DNA of 64,000 nucleotides from Weissella uvarum (GTDB lineage: Bacteria; Bacillota; Bacilli; Lactobacillales; Lactobacillaceae). Shown here in pieces: positions 43,757-52,372 of this stretch. A program made the translations under genes and the position numbers. The DNA is taken from the NCBI RefSeq assembly GCF_016908785.1, contig NZ_JAFBEO010000001.1, forward strand, positions 434,001 through 498,000, given 5' to 3'. Positions within the stretch are counted from its first letter, which is position 1. Each line of letters starts with the position of its first letter. The notes below the pieces were generated by a model. It was given only the letters and a program-made list of their open reading frames with translations. It did no database searches and was not told the DNA's origin.

Positions 43757-44425
43757 CTACTTTGCAGAATCCAAAACTTCTTCAAAACGTTGCACATCAT
43801 GATGCGTGCCGATCACTGTAATAATATCGCCAATTTGGACAACCGTATCCGCATCCGGCGATACCGTCACTTTATTTTGTGACTTGATTGCGACAATCGT
43901 TAATCCATACTTTTTACGAATATCCAAATCAGTAATCGTTTGATTTGAAAAACGCAAATTAGCAATCTTAATTTCACCAACTGCCACCTCATCACCCAAG
44001 TTAATGAAGCTTAATAGGTTGGGTGACATTAACTGTTCAGCCAACCGTTGCGCCATTTCCGTTTCCGGACGTACAACTTGATCGGCTCCGACCTTATCAA
44101 GCACCCGGGCGTGTAGCTTATTTTCCGCTTTCGCAATGACATTACTTACGCCCAAATCTTTTAACAAGATTGTTGTTAAAATTGACGCTTGTTGATTATG
44201 TCCAATACAAACAATCACATGATCAAAGCTAGTTAAATCTAATTCTGTAAGGGCTTCTTCTTCTTGAGCATCCGCAATGACGGCATGTGTGGCAACTTCC
44301 ATTAAATCTTCCACACGTTCTGGATCTTTATCAATCGCTAACACTTCTTGGTTTGCATTAATCAAGTCTTCCAATAAAGAACTCCCAAAACGCCCTAACC
44401 CGATAATGGCAAATGTCTGTTGCAT
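43757..44425 (-). CDS. ktrA: Ktr potassium transporter regulatory subunit (RCK protein)
   Basis: 222 residues. RCK_N Rossmann domain: IIGLGRFGSSLLEDLINANQ with G-x-G-x-x-G at about 8-13, acidic residue after beta-2 (AIDKDPERVEDL), then an RCK_C domain (about 135-220, TVSPDADTVVQIGDIITVIG). Forms the octameric ring that gates KtrB in response to nucleotides. Monocistronic and separate from ktrB. Confidence 0.93.
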   Translation of the reverse strand: MQQTFAIIGLGRFGSSLLEDLINANQEVLAIDKDPERVEDLMEVATHAVIADAQEEEALTELDLTSFDHVIVCIGHNQQASILTTILLKDLGVSNVIAKAENKLHARVLDKVGADQVVRPETEMAQRLAEQLMSPNLLSFINLGDEVAVGEIKIANLRFSNQTITDLDIRKKYGLTIVAIKSQNKVTVSPDADTVVQIGDIITVIGTHHDVQRFEEVLDSAK

Positions 44426-44679
44426 AAGCGTCTCCTTTATATGTTATTTCACTCTATTCTACCATTCTGCACAATAAAAAGCGCACTATCTGTACGATAA
44501 AAGCGCATTAAATCACAAAGTGCTTTTCTATTACAATTTTAAAAATGACATTTATTAGTGATTTGTTCAAAGTTTTCGCCTGAAAGCCTGTTGTTTTCCT
44601 ATTTAATGACCTATAATAGAGAAAGTTATGATGCAATTAGGATATAGAAAATGATTTAAAGGGAGTAGAAAATATAATT
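44426..44679. promoter_or_regulatory. Intergenic region ahead of the NEAT operon
   Basis: Holds TATAAT at about 44612-44617 (preceded by a weak -35, TTGTTT, at 15 bases) and the ribosome binding site AAAGGGAG for the first NEAT gene. No clear Fur box. Confidence 0.45.
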
Positions 44680-45606
44680 ATGCGACTCACAGATAAAGTA
44701 GCATTGCTATTTTCAAGCGCTGTTTTCGGAGCGACATTTGCCTTTGCAGCACCACAAGTTAGTCAAGCCGATACTGCTACAAGTCATGCTGCAACAGCTA
44801 CAACTACAAGTGTTGCGACAACAACATCAGCAAAAGCCTTGGAAGATGGCACATACGAGATTCCAATTGCCTTCCAAAAAACAGGTACCAAAGAAGAATC
44901 AACGATGGCTAATTTCATGGATTCTAAGGGCTCTGTCATCATCAAGGGCGATGAAGCGACGCTAACCTTTACGTCGCCAACTGAACAAAAAGCCGACATG
45001 TTGACTAAGTTTACCATTAACAACTATGTGGCGACCCGTGATGGTTTAAATTGGACCGTTACTTTACCTACTAAAGATTTAAGCAAACTATTGAAGGGGT
45101 ATGTTGAAGTTAGCGTACCTGCCATTGATTTCACAGAAAAGCAAACCGTTGATATTCAACCAAATATTTCTGCTATTCCAGTAAAACCTGGTCAACCAAC
45201 CGATTCAAGCAGTTCTACAACTGACAATTCAGCTGAAGCTTCTAAACAAAAATCAATTGAAGAGTCAAAGAAGGCTTCTGAATCAAAGAAAGCAGCTGAG
45301 GCTTCTAAGCAAAAGGCCGCCTCAATCTCTAAGCAAAAAGCAGCTTCTATTTCAAAACAAAAAGCTGCTGAAGCTTCAAAGAAGAAGGCCGCTTCTATTT
45401 CAAAGCAGAAAGCTGACGCCAAAAAGAAGGCCGATGCTAAGAAAAAAGCTGAGGCTAAAAAGAAGGCTGAGGCTAAGAAGAAAGCTGATGCTAAAAAGAA
45501 AGCAACAGCCAAAAAGAAGGCCGCCGCTAAGAAAAAAGCTGATGCCAAGAAGAAAGCTAATGCTAAACACCATGCACCCAAAAAAACTGCTGCTAAGAAA
45601 CGTTAA
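44680..45606 (+). CDS. Secreted NEAT-domain protein with Lys/Ala-rich tail
   Basis: 308 residues. Signal peptide (about 1-31, ending VSQADT). One NEAT domain (about 52-165): DGTYEIPIAFQKTGTKEEST, MANFM, LTFTSPTEQKADML, ending DFTEKQTVDIQPN. NEAT domains carry heme, but the axial Tyr (first Tyr of Y-x-x-x-Y) is missing here. A long low-complexity tail (about 185-308) of EASKQK, SISKQKAA and KKADAKKKA repeats is strongly basic and could hold the protein on wall polymers; there is no LPxTG or membrane tail. First gene of the heme operon; the coding of the repeats is almost purely AAG/AAA/GCT. Confidence 0.82.
   Translation: MRLTDKVALLFSSAVFGATFAFAAPQVSQADTATSHAATATTTSVATTTSAKALEDGTYEIPIAFQKTGTKEESTMANFMDSKGSVIIKGDEATLTFTSPTEQKADMLTKFTINNYVATRDGLNWTVTLPTKDLSKLLKGYVEVSVPAIDFTEKQTVDIQPNISAIPVKPGQPTDSSSSTTDNSAEASKQKSIEESKKASESKKAAEASKQKAASISKQKAASISKQKAAEASKKKAASISKQKADAKKKADAKKKAEAKKKAEAKKKADAKKKATAKKKAAAKKKADAKKKANAKHHAPKKTAAKKR
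45290..45600 (+). repeat. Low-complexity Lys/Ala codon repeat
   Basis: Degenerate short tandem repeat encoding SKQKAA then KKADAKKKA units; prone to length change. A matching tract lies at about 46237-46400 in the next gene. Confidence 0.8.
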
Positions 45607-45680
45607 TCCGATCTTTTGAGTCGAGCTAACTAACCCAGCAAGCTAATGTAAAAACTAAAATAAAGGAGAAAAAGAAAATC

Positions 45681-47603
45681 ATGCGACTCACAAATAAAGC
45701 AGCCTTGCTCTTTTCAAGTGCTGCGCTCGGTGTAACTTTCGCTTTTGTAGCTCCCCAAGCCACCCAAGAAGTGCACGCGAATACTGCAGCTACTCAAGCA
45801 ACAACTACAGCTGCAACCACGCGTCAACTTAAAGATGGTACTTACCAAATTCCCGTAAAGTTCATTAAAACAGGTACCAACGAGACTTCAACAATGGCTA
45901 AGTTTATGAACTCTCAAGCGAAGGTTACAATCGCAAACGGTGAAGCAAAAGTAATCTTTACTTCACCAAGCGAGCAAAAAGCTGACATGCTAACGAAGTT
46001 TACAGTTAATAAAAAGGTCGCGGTCCGTAATGGTTTAAATTGGACCGTTACTCTACCCGTTAATGATTTAAGTAAGCTTATGAAAGGTTATGTTGAAGTC
46101 AACGTTCCTTCAATCAGTTTCTCAGAAAAGCAAACGGTTGATATCAAGCCAAACATTACCTCAATTCCATCAAAACCAACAACGCCTTCAAAGCCAAAAA
46201 CACCATCTAATAATAGTTCAGCCGAAGCTTCAAGAAAGAAGGCTGCTTCAATTTCAAAGCAAAAGGCCGCTGAGTCATCAAAGAAGAAGGCCGAGTCTAA
46301 AAAGAAGGCTGACGCTAAGAAAAAATCTGAAGCTAAAAAGAAGGCTGACGCCAAAAAGAAAGCAGATGCCAAGAAAAAGGCCACTGCTAAAAAGCACTCA
46401 AGCAAATCAGTCAAACATACCCAAGTAACTTATCGTGCTGATTATTGGAAGAAGGGGACTCGTTCAACTTCAACCATGCAACAATTTATGAATCACTCTG
46501 CCAAGATGTATAAGCAAGGTAAGGATCAAATTGTTGTCATTAATGCCAATAGCGCTAAGTCAGCGAATATGATTACAAAGATTACGCTTAATGGCAGTGT
46601 TGGTACTCGTCATGGTAATGCGTTCTACTTTAATTTAGGTCATAGCAACCTTCAAAGTAAGAAGTCACTTACGCTTAGCGGTCAAGTTGCAGTTAGTGTG
46701 CCATCAATCGGCTTCACTGAAAAGCAACCTTACACAGTCCACTTGAGCAATGGTAAGACCCATTACGTTAAGACAAATGGCCCAAAGGTCGCTCATAAAA
46801 CTGGTCATATCAATACCAAGTCAGGTTCAAATGGATCAGCAGCAGCTGGGACTGCGGCTGCCACAGCCGGTGGATCTAGTGCCGCAGGTGTTCGTGCCTC
46901 AAAGAATAGTTACTACAACTATTCAGCCCAATACTTAAAGGCCGGTACAAGTCAAACTTCTGTCATGGCTGGTTATATGTTGAATGCCGCGCATGTGGTC
47001 ATTCACGGTAATCAAGCAACGGTTACAATCTTTGCTAATAGTGCCAAGTCAGCGAATATGATTACACACCTATCGCTTAATGGCCAAACGGCTAGCCGTT
47101 CAGGTAATGGTTATACCGTTACCTTGGCTAAGTCAGCTTTGAGTAGCATTATTGCGGGTCACGTGAACGTGGATGTCCCTGGTGTCATTCATGAGTCACA
47201 ACCATTCTCACTTCGCTTAACACCTGGTTTCAATGGAACACCATCTTCAAATAGCTCCGCTAGTGATGAAGCTACTGGTGGTGCTGACGCTGCTGCCATG
47301 GCTGGTGGAGCATTCGGAGCTACTGGTGATACAACTGGTGCTGCTGGTGCCTTCCCAATGGGGGCTGCCTCAAACCTAAATGCCGCCAATGCCGATGAAA
47401 TTGCCCAAGCTAAAAAGGCTGCCAAGCAAAAGAATGGCGACAATAAGAATCAAGATAATATCAATAATCCAGATCCAAATGCCCAAGCTAAGGCTAAGCA
47501 ACAAAGTAACGAACGAAATACCTTCCTTTCAATCGGTGGGATTATTTCAGCTTTCCTTGGCTATCTAGGTACAACATTAGGCTGGAACGTCTTTAAGAAC
47601 TAG
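45681..47603 (+). CDS. Cell-surface protein with three NEAT domains and C-terminal membrane tail
   Basis: 640 residues. Signal peptide (about 1-34). NEAT1 at about 52-165 (near-copy of the domain in the previous gene), Lys/Ala-rich linker (about 180-245), NEAT2 at about 250-372 (VTYRADYWKKGTRSTSTMQQ, ending GFTEKQPYTVHL), Gly/Ala/Ser linker, NEAT3 at about 410-525 (YSAQYLKAGTSQTSVMAGYM, ending ESQPFSLRL), then a C-terminal hydrophobic segment (about 612-635) and KN. No LPxTG. None of the three has the heme-ligating first Tyr. Second gene of the operon; the N-terminal third is a duplication of the first gene. Confidence 0.82.
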   Translation: MRLTNKAALLFSSAALGVTFAFVAPQATQEVHANTAATQATTTAATTRQLKDGTYQIPVKFIKTGTNETSTMAKFMNSQAKVTIANGEAKVIFTSPSEQKADMLTKFTVNKKVAVRNGLNWTVTLPVNDLSKLMKGYVEVNVPSISFSEKQTVDIKPNITSIPSKPTTPSKPKTPSNNSSAEASRKKAASISKQKAAESSKKKAESKKKADAKKKSEAKKKADAKKKADAKKKATAKKHSSKSVKHTQVTYRADYWKKGTRSTSTMQQFMNHSAKMYKQGKDQIVVINANSAKSANMITKITLNGSVGTRHGNAFYFNLGHSNLQSKKSLTLSGQVAVSVPSIGFTEKQPYTVHLSNGKTHYVKTNGPKVAHKTGHINTKSGSNGSAAAGTAAATAGGSSAAGVRASKNSYYNYSAQYLKAGTSQTSVMAGYMLNAAHVVIHGNQATVTIFANSAKSANMITHLSLNGQTASRSGNGYTVTLAKSALSSIIAGHVNVDVPGVIHESQPFSLRLTPGFNGTPSSNSSASDEATGGADAAAMAGGAFGATGDTTGAAGAFPMGAASNLNAANADEIAQAKKAAKQKNGDNKNQDNINNPDPNAQAKAKQQSNERNTFLSIGGIISAFLGYLGTTLGWNVFKN

Positions 47604-47611
47604 GAGCACAC

Positions 47612-48382
47612 ATGAAACTAAATAAACTAACTTGGCTCTTTGCTTTTTTGAGCGCATTAACCTTATTTAGTCTTCCAAAACCTGTTGCCGCTGATAGTCA
47701 TACGGTGCCTCTACAAGTTTTAAAGGCTGGAACTAATCAAACATCATATGCTGCATCATACTTTGCACATTCTGCCACGGTTACCTCAAATGGCAACGGT
47801 GTTTATACCGTCACTTCAACCGTTACTACCAGTAAGAAGTTAGGTAGTTATCCGGTCCAGATGCTTAACATCGATGGTAGTGGCGTTAATGTTACAAAAT
47901 CAGCTGATGCTGGTTCAGATACCATTACGTATTCTTTCCAAACCAATGATTTGAAACGGCGTCATAATGCTGTGATTAAAGTTGATATTAATAATATGAA
48001 TTATCATCATGTGTATAACGTTGGATTGGTCATGGATACAAGTTCATTGCCAAAGGATGAACAAACAACGCAGAATAAGGCCCAAGCTCAAACAAAGCAA
48101 AGTAATGCCAAAGATGCGAATAACACCAATAATAATCAATCAAACAATAACCAATCGAACAACAAACAATCGGATGAAAAAAATAATTCCAATCAAGATG
48201 AGAATAGCTCAGACGACAACAGTCAACCAGCTGCCTCATCTGATAGCGATAGCGCTACCGTCACCCAACAAGGTGCTGACGACGCTGACTTCATGAAAAA
48301 AGCCTTAGCCATTGTTGGTGGTGGTTTAGGCCTTGGAATTATTGCCGCTGGATTAACAATTTGGTTCAAATCAAGGAAGTAG
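47612..48382 (+). CDS. Membrane-anchored NEAT protein with intact heme motif
   Basis: 256 residues. Signal peptide (about 1-27, PKPVAADSH). One NEAT domain (about 29-150): TVPLQVLKAGTNQTSYAASY, then NNMNYHHVYNVGL, which contains Y-x-x-x-Y, the heme-iron ligand pair of Isd proteins. A Gln/Asn/Asp-rich disordered linker (about 155-222) leads to a C-terminal membrane helix (ALAIVGGGLGLGIIAAGLTI) with basic KSRK. Placed 8 bases after the second NEAT gene. It is the best candidate to pass heme to the ABC transporter. Confidence 0.85.
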   Translation: MKLNKLTWLFAFLSALTLFSLPKPVAADSHTVPLQVLKAGTNQTSYAASYFAHSATVTSNGNGVYTVTSTVTTSKKLGSYPVQMLNIDGSGVNVTKSADAGSDTITYSFQTNDLKRRHNAVIKVDINNMNYHHVYNVGLVMDTSSLPKDEQTTQNKAQAQTKQSNAKDANNTNNNQSNNNQSNNKQSDEKNNSNQDENSSDDNSQPAASSDSDSATVTQQGADDADFMKKALAIVGGGLGLGIIAAGLTIWFKSRK

Positions 48383-48388
48383 TCTAAC

Positions 48389-49273
48389 ATGTCAAAAAAG
48401 CAAACTCGTCTTTTAGCACTTTGTTTTATTTTGTTACTCGTTCTAGCTGGCGGCTGGCTATGGTTAGCCTTTAGCCAAACCACTGGTGGTAACAACAAAG
48501 ATTTCAAGCGTGTGGTTACAACAACCAATGCCCAAAATCAAGTTTTCGCCCAACTAGGCATTAAACAAGTCGTTGGTGTTGCGACTCCAGGCGAAAAGCA
48601 AAGTGTCCCAGATCAATACAAAGGCTTACCAGAAGTTGGTAACCACGTAAAACCTAACATTGAAAAAATTGTCTCATTAAAGCCTGATGCTGTTTATGTC
48701 GATCAAGCCTTAGTCGATGACTATAAGAACAAGTTGAATGCTGAAAATGTTCATACTGAGATTCTTAATTTACAAACCGTTAGTGATTTACAAAACACCA
48801 TTACCAGCCTTGGAAATACTTACCACAAGCCAATTAAGGCGGCTCAAATGCGGCATGAATTAGACTTGAAGGATTCAAAGACCAAACATCATCCCAAGGT
48901 GCTTTTGTTGATGGGGATGCCTGGTGGTTCATTCTTAGCTGGTACTAAATACAGCTACGTTGGCGATTTAATTGAACGTGCTGGTGGCCGCGTTGTTACT
49001 AAAAGCTCTGCGAAGAGCGATTATGTGCAACCTAACACTGAACAAATTGCCAAGGAGCAACCAGACGTGATTATCACAATGGCTCACGCTATGGATAAAA
49101 GTGTCTTTGATAGCTTTAAGACCCAATTCAAGTCAAACAATTGGAAAAACATTAAGGCTGTCAAGGAACATCACGTGTACCAAGCTAAAGAACCAACCTT
49201 CAGTATGACTGCGAATATGAATGCCCCTAAGGCTTTCAAGCAGATTCAAAAATGGTTGGCTGAAAGTAATTAA
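48389..49273 (+). CDS. Heme ABC transporter substrate-binding protein (IsdE-like)
   Basis: 294 residues, class III (BtuF/FecB-like) binding protein: RVVTTTNAQNQVFAQLGIKQVVGV, EKIVSLKPDAVYVD, LLLMGMPGGSFLAGTKYSYVGDLIERAGG and KEQPDVIIT. The N-terminal hydrophobic stretch (about 8-30) has a Cys (residue 12) before, not after, the core, so it is an uncleaved anchor rather than a lipoprotein signal. It sits between the NEAT genes and the permease, so heme or a heme complex is the expected ligand; siderophore or cobalamin uptake is less likely in this context. Confidence 0.85.
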   Translation: MSKKQTRLLALCFILLLVLAGGWLWLAFSQTTGGNNKDFKRVVTTTNAQNQVFAQLGIKQVVGVATPGEKQSVPDQYKGLPEVGNHVKPNIEKIVSLKPDAVYVDQALVDDYKNKLNAENVHTEILNLQTVSDLQNTITSLGNTYHKPIKAAQMRHELDLKDSKTKHHPKVLLLMGMPGGSFLAGTKYSYVGDLIERAGGRVVTKSSAKSDYVQPNTEQIAKEQPDVIITMAHAMDKSVFDSFKTQFKSNNWKNIKAVKEHHVYQAKEPTFSMTANMNAPKAFKQIQKWLAESN

Positions 49274-49294
49274 ACAATACAAGGAGTCTACGTT

Positions 49295-50233
49295 ATGCAT
49301 AAAGCATACAATGGCATCCTAACTGCCGCCCTTATCGTCAGTATCGGGGCGGCTTTATTGTTAGGAAGCACCCATTTATCATTGACCGCTTTACTTCAAG
49401 GTAATGCTGATGCCTGGCAATTAGCAATCAATTACCGTTTCCCACGGATTATTGTTGGTCTCATCGGGGGCGCAATGATTGGCTTAAGCGGAATTCTATT
49501 ACAATTAGCCTTACGCAATCAGCTCGTTGATGCATCGATTCTCGGAATTATGAATGGCTCACAGTTCTTGACGCTCTGTGTCATTGTCTTATTTCCATTC
49601 TTAACCACGAGTAATGTTTTCATCGCTAGTGTATGTGGTATCATTCTCTTAATTGCTTGGCGGATGATCATGCCTAATCAGCGGACCACCATGCAATTAA
49701 TCTTAGTCGGCATCGCAACCGCGATGACCTTCCAATCATTAACCCAACTAACCAGTGAGGGCTTTGGGGTTCCATTACCTTCACTTAGCACGGTCACTTG
49801 GAGTCAAACTTGGCAACTCCTAATTATTTTTATCATTGGTCTAATGCTCTTAATCGTCGTTTGGCCGAATTTGAAATATTTTGCTCTATCATCTGAGCAA
49901 CTCCGACTCCTAAAGGTACCAGAAAATCGAATTTTGTATCTCGTATTAGCCATCGTTGGGCTATGGTCAGGTGCCGTCACAGGCTTGCTCGGTGTAATTT
50001 TCTTCCTTGGAGCTGTATTACCCCAAATCTCTCGTTTAATGGCGCCAAACACAAAATCTCAAGCACTCTTCCTACCAACTAGCTTATGGGGGAGCTTGCT
50101 ATTAATTAATTCTGATACAATTGCTCGGACAATTGTTGCACCAACTGAATTACCAACGAGTGCCGTCTTATTAGCAATCAGTGGTCCATTATTTATTCTC
50201 ATGCTTATCCGAGGAGGTCGGCGTCATGCTTAA
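49295..50233 (+). CDS. Heme ABC transporter permease (FecCD family)
   Basis: 312 residues, about nine membrane segments. FecCD landmarks: YRFPRIIVGLIGGAMIGLSG, LRNQLVDASILGIMNGSQFL, LGVIFFLGAVLPQISRLMAPN. Partner of the binding protein before it and the ATPase after it, with which it overlaps by 8 bases. Ribosome binding site AAGGAG. Confidence 0.92.
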   Translation: MHKAYNGILTAALIVSIGAALLLGSTHLSLTALLQGNADAWQLAINYRFPRIIVGLIGGAMIGLSGILLQLALRNQLVDASILGIMNGSQFLTLCVIVLFPFLTTSNVFIASVCGIILLIAWRMIMPNQRTTMQLILVGIATAMTFQSLTQLTSEGFGVPLPSLSTVTWSQTWQLLIIFIIGLMLLIVVWPNLKYFALSSEQLRLLKVPENRILYLVLAIVGLWSGAVTGLLGVIFFLGAVLPQISRLMAPNTKSQALFLPTSLWGSLLLINSDTIARTIVAPTELPTSAVLLAISGPLFILMLIRGGRRHA

Positions 50234-50912
50234 ACTTGAACATATCAATTACCAAGTCGGGGATAAAGTCATTTTTGAAGATATGAATGCGACCTTACAT
50301 GATCATGAAATCACTTGTTTAATTGGTCCCAACGGAATTGGAAAATCAACCTTATTCAATTTAATTACGCAAAGTATTCAACCGCAAAGTGGAACCATTA
50401 CCGATATCCCAAATAAGATTGCTTTATTAGCGCAAAAGAATGAATTGTTCGAACCTTTGACCGTTCGTGAATTATTAACCATCCAAAGCAATGATTTGGA
50501 TGAAGAAGTCCTAGAATTACTCCAATTAACGGATTTACTCGATCGCCCAATTGATGTCTTATCGGGTGGACAACGACAACTCGTTTGGCTGGGCTATGTG
50601 TTACATCAACAACCAGAATTACTCTTACTTGATGAACCAACCACTTACTTGGACTTAAAGTACCAACAAATTTTCTTGAATGCCTTAACCACTTTACAAA
50701 AAAAGCGTCAATTCACGGTGCTCATGATTTTGCATGACTTAACTCAAGCTTTCAATTACAGTCAAAACATTTGGTTGATCAATGAAAATCACCAATTAAC
50801 AACTGGTTCAAGCCATGAAGTCTTAGATGCCGAATTACTGTCAGCAACATTTAATTTACCTTTGACCATTGTTGAAACAGCAGGGCATCCACTCATTATT
50901 CCAGCGATTTAA
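50226..50912 (+). CDS. Heme ABC transporter ATP-binding protein
   Basis: 228 residues. Walker A GPNGIGKST (about 34-42), signature LSGGQRQLVWLG, Walker B LLLLDEPTTYLD, H-loop ILHDL. Starts at 50226 inside the permease 3' end (translational coupling, ribosome binding site GAGGAGG), not at the upstream in-frame ATG. FepC/FhuC-like. Last gene of the NEAT-heme operon. Confidence 0.92.
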   Translation: MLKLEHINYQVGDKVIFEDMNATLHDHEITCLIGPNGIGKSTLFNLITQSIQPQSGTITDIPNKIALLAQKNELFEPLTVRELLTIQSNDLDEEVLELLQLTDLLDRPIDVLSGGQRQLVWLGYVLHQQPELLLLDEPTTYLDLKYQQIFLNALTTLQKKRQFTVLMILHDLTQAFNYSQNIWLINENHQLTTGSSHEVLDAELLSATFNLPLTIVETAGHPLIIPAI

Positions 50913-50921
50913 AATCGATAA

Positions 50922-50937
50922 TGTTTCATGTGAAACA
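50922..50937. promoter_or_regulatory. parS-like palindrome
   Basis: TGTTTCATGTGAAACA: one base from the ParB consensus; between the heme operon and its terminator. Confidence 0.55.
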
Positions 50938-50940
50938 TAC

Positions 50941-50976
50941 AAAAAAGCGTGCAATTTTAAGATTGCACGCTTTTTT
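50941..50976. terminator. Bidirectional terminator
   Basis: AAAAAAGCGTGCAAT / ATTGCACGCTTTTTT, 15-bp arms, shared by the heme operon and the convergent 376-aa gene. Confidence 0.92.
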
Positions 50977-52105
50977 AATTTTCAACATCATCCTCATATG
51001 GGAACTCTTCACTTGAATCAGATAAATCAACATTTTGAGCAATCTTATCAATCGTGGCAGTGTTCTTATTATACAAACGCATCATATCACGTTTTGATGT
51101 TGTGCCAGCTTCTTCCCATACATAGTTAGAAGAAGCACCATGCTCACCATTTTCATTCGTGTCACTAATGCGATACCTTGTATAAGTGCCATCATGATTG
51201 TCATAGTATTTCTCAGTATGCTTGTCAAAACCACCCACACCAGATGGAGTATAAAGAATAATTTCATTAGGCTTTGACATGTAAACTTCTAGCGTTTTAG
51301 ATAAAGTCAACGCATAATCAGCATCGTCACTATTGCGACTAGGTGAGGCTAGCAACAGTGCTAATTGAGTCTGTTGATCTAAACTATCAAAGTCACTGTC
51401 CTCAGCATTCGCAGAAGAACGCGATTTACTTGATGAATCCGACGCACGATGTGCGCGAGTCGCCGTTGTATCTTCACCTTGGACAATTACGAGGTCCTCA
51501 ATGCTTGATACTAAATCAGAATTTTTTTGCAAATTATTTTGCATTTCGTCATTGGTTAATGTCAACCCATCTTTCATCACACTAGCATAAGTAGACACAT
51601 TTTGTGCGCCATATACAGTTGCTTGCTTGTCACCAATTAAAATTAACGACTGCGCATTGTTAACTGATGGATCTAACGCAAATAATTTAAAATCTCCTGC
51701 TGGCAAATCTTTAATGTATTCACTTGGATTATCTACTTGTTTAGCCGTTAACAATGAGACTGATTTGCTAGGCATGTTTTCACTACCAGGTCCTCTATAA
51801 TCATATTGGCCAGCTTGCAATTGTTCCGCGCTCAGTGTCCGATGATCTAAATTTGAATCAACCATCAAAGCGATAATTTTATTCTTAGTATCCAACTCAA
51901 ATTCAGTCTTTTCTGAAGAACTTTCAGCTTTTTCAGTCTTTGCGCTTGAATGCACTTCTGACTTTTCCGACTGTTTTTTACTACTTTGCTCTGAATGCTG
52001 TTGTGCAGCCTTTTCTTCCTGTTTATTTTCATAAACATTATACGCCGCATAACCACCACCGCCCAAAACGGCGGCAGCCACTAAAATCCCAATAATATTC
52101 TTCAT
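50975..52105 (-). CDS. Exported or membrane-anchored protein of unknown function
   Basis: 376 residues. N-terminal hydrophobic segment (about 4-24, Gly/Ala-rich), then a Ser/Glu/Lys-rich linker (about 27-68) and a folded part whose start LDTKNKIIALMVDSNLDHRT recalls the Lreu_0056-like proteins of lactobacilli; I am not certain. A second Ser/Asp-rich linker (about 215-245) precedes a C-terminal domain with Tyr-rich YYDNHDGTYTRYRISDTNENG. No catalytic motif seen. Monocistronic. Confidence 0.7.
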   Translation of the reverse strand: MKNIIGILVAAAVLGGGGYAAYNVYENKQEEKAAQQHSEQSSKKQSEKSEVHSSAKTEKAESSSEKTEFELDTKNKIIALMVDSNLDHRTLSAEQLQAGQYDYRGPGSENMPSKSVSLLTAKQVDNPSEYIKDLPAGDFKLFALDPSVNNAQSLILIGDKQATVYGAQNVSTYASVMKDGLTLTNDEMQNNLQKNSDLVSSIEDLVIVQGEDTTATRAHRASDSSSKSRSSANAEDSDFDSLDQQTQLALLLASPSRNSDDADYALTLSKTLEVYMSKPNEIILYTPSGVGGFDKHTEKYYDNHDGTYTRYRISDTNENGEHGASSNYVWEEAGTTSKRDMMRLYNKNTATIDKIAQNVDLSDSSEEFPYEDDVEN

Positions 52106-52372
52106 TACCCTACTCCCATTTAATATATGCCTTAATCCATCATACTAAAGTAGTATAGTAAAAAATAAGATTATTTTAATTAAAATTTGGTGAAAAAATA
52201 TAATTACGTGCATTTTTTCATATGTTTTTACCAATTATTAGCCATATCAATATCATTGGACGAATATAGAAACAGATCTAATCTACAATTATCAACAAAA
52301 AAACTGCCAACAATAAACAATATCGCTGACAGTTTTTCTATTTAATATTAACTTATTGTGGCTAACCCATTT
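52106..52372. other. Intergenic region, upstream of the 376-aa gene
   Basis: AT-rich; holds the lepB terminator at 52297-52338. Nothing else recognised. Confidence 0.4.
52297..52338 (-). terminator. Terminator of lepB
   Basis: AAAAACTGxCA / TGxCAGTTTTT stem with a long loop; T-run on the minus strand. Confidence 0.65.

Noticed and set aside
45192-45581. Antisense ORF of 129 codons (Ala/Phe/Leu-rich) opposite the NEAT gene tail
   Set aside because: Shadow of the AAG/GCT-rich Lys/Ala repeat on the other strand; low complexity, no ribosome binding site.
46088-46414. Antisense ORF opposite the second Lys/Ala tract
   Set aside because: Same repeat shadow as above.
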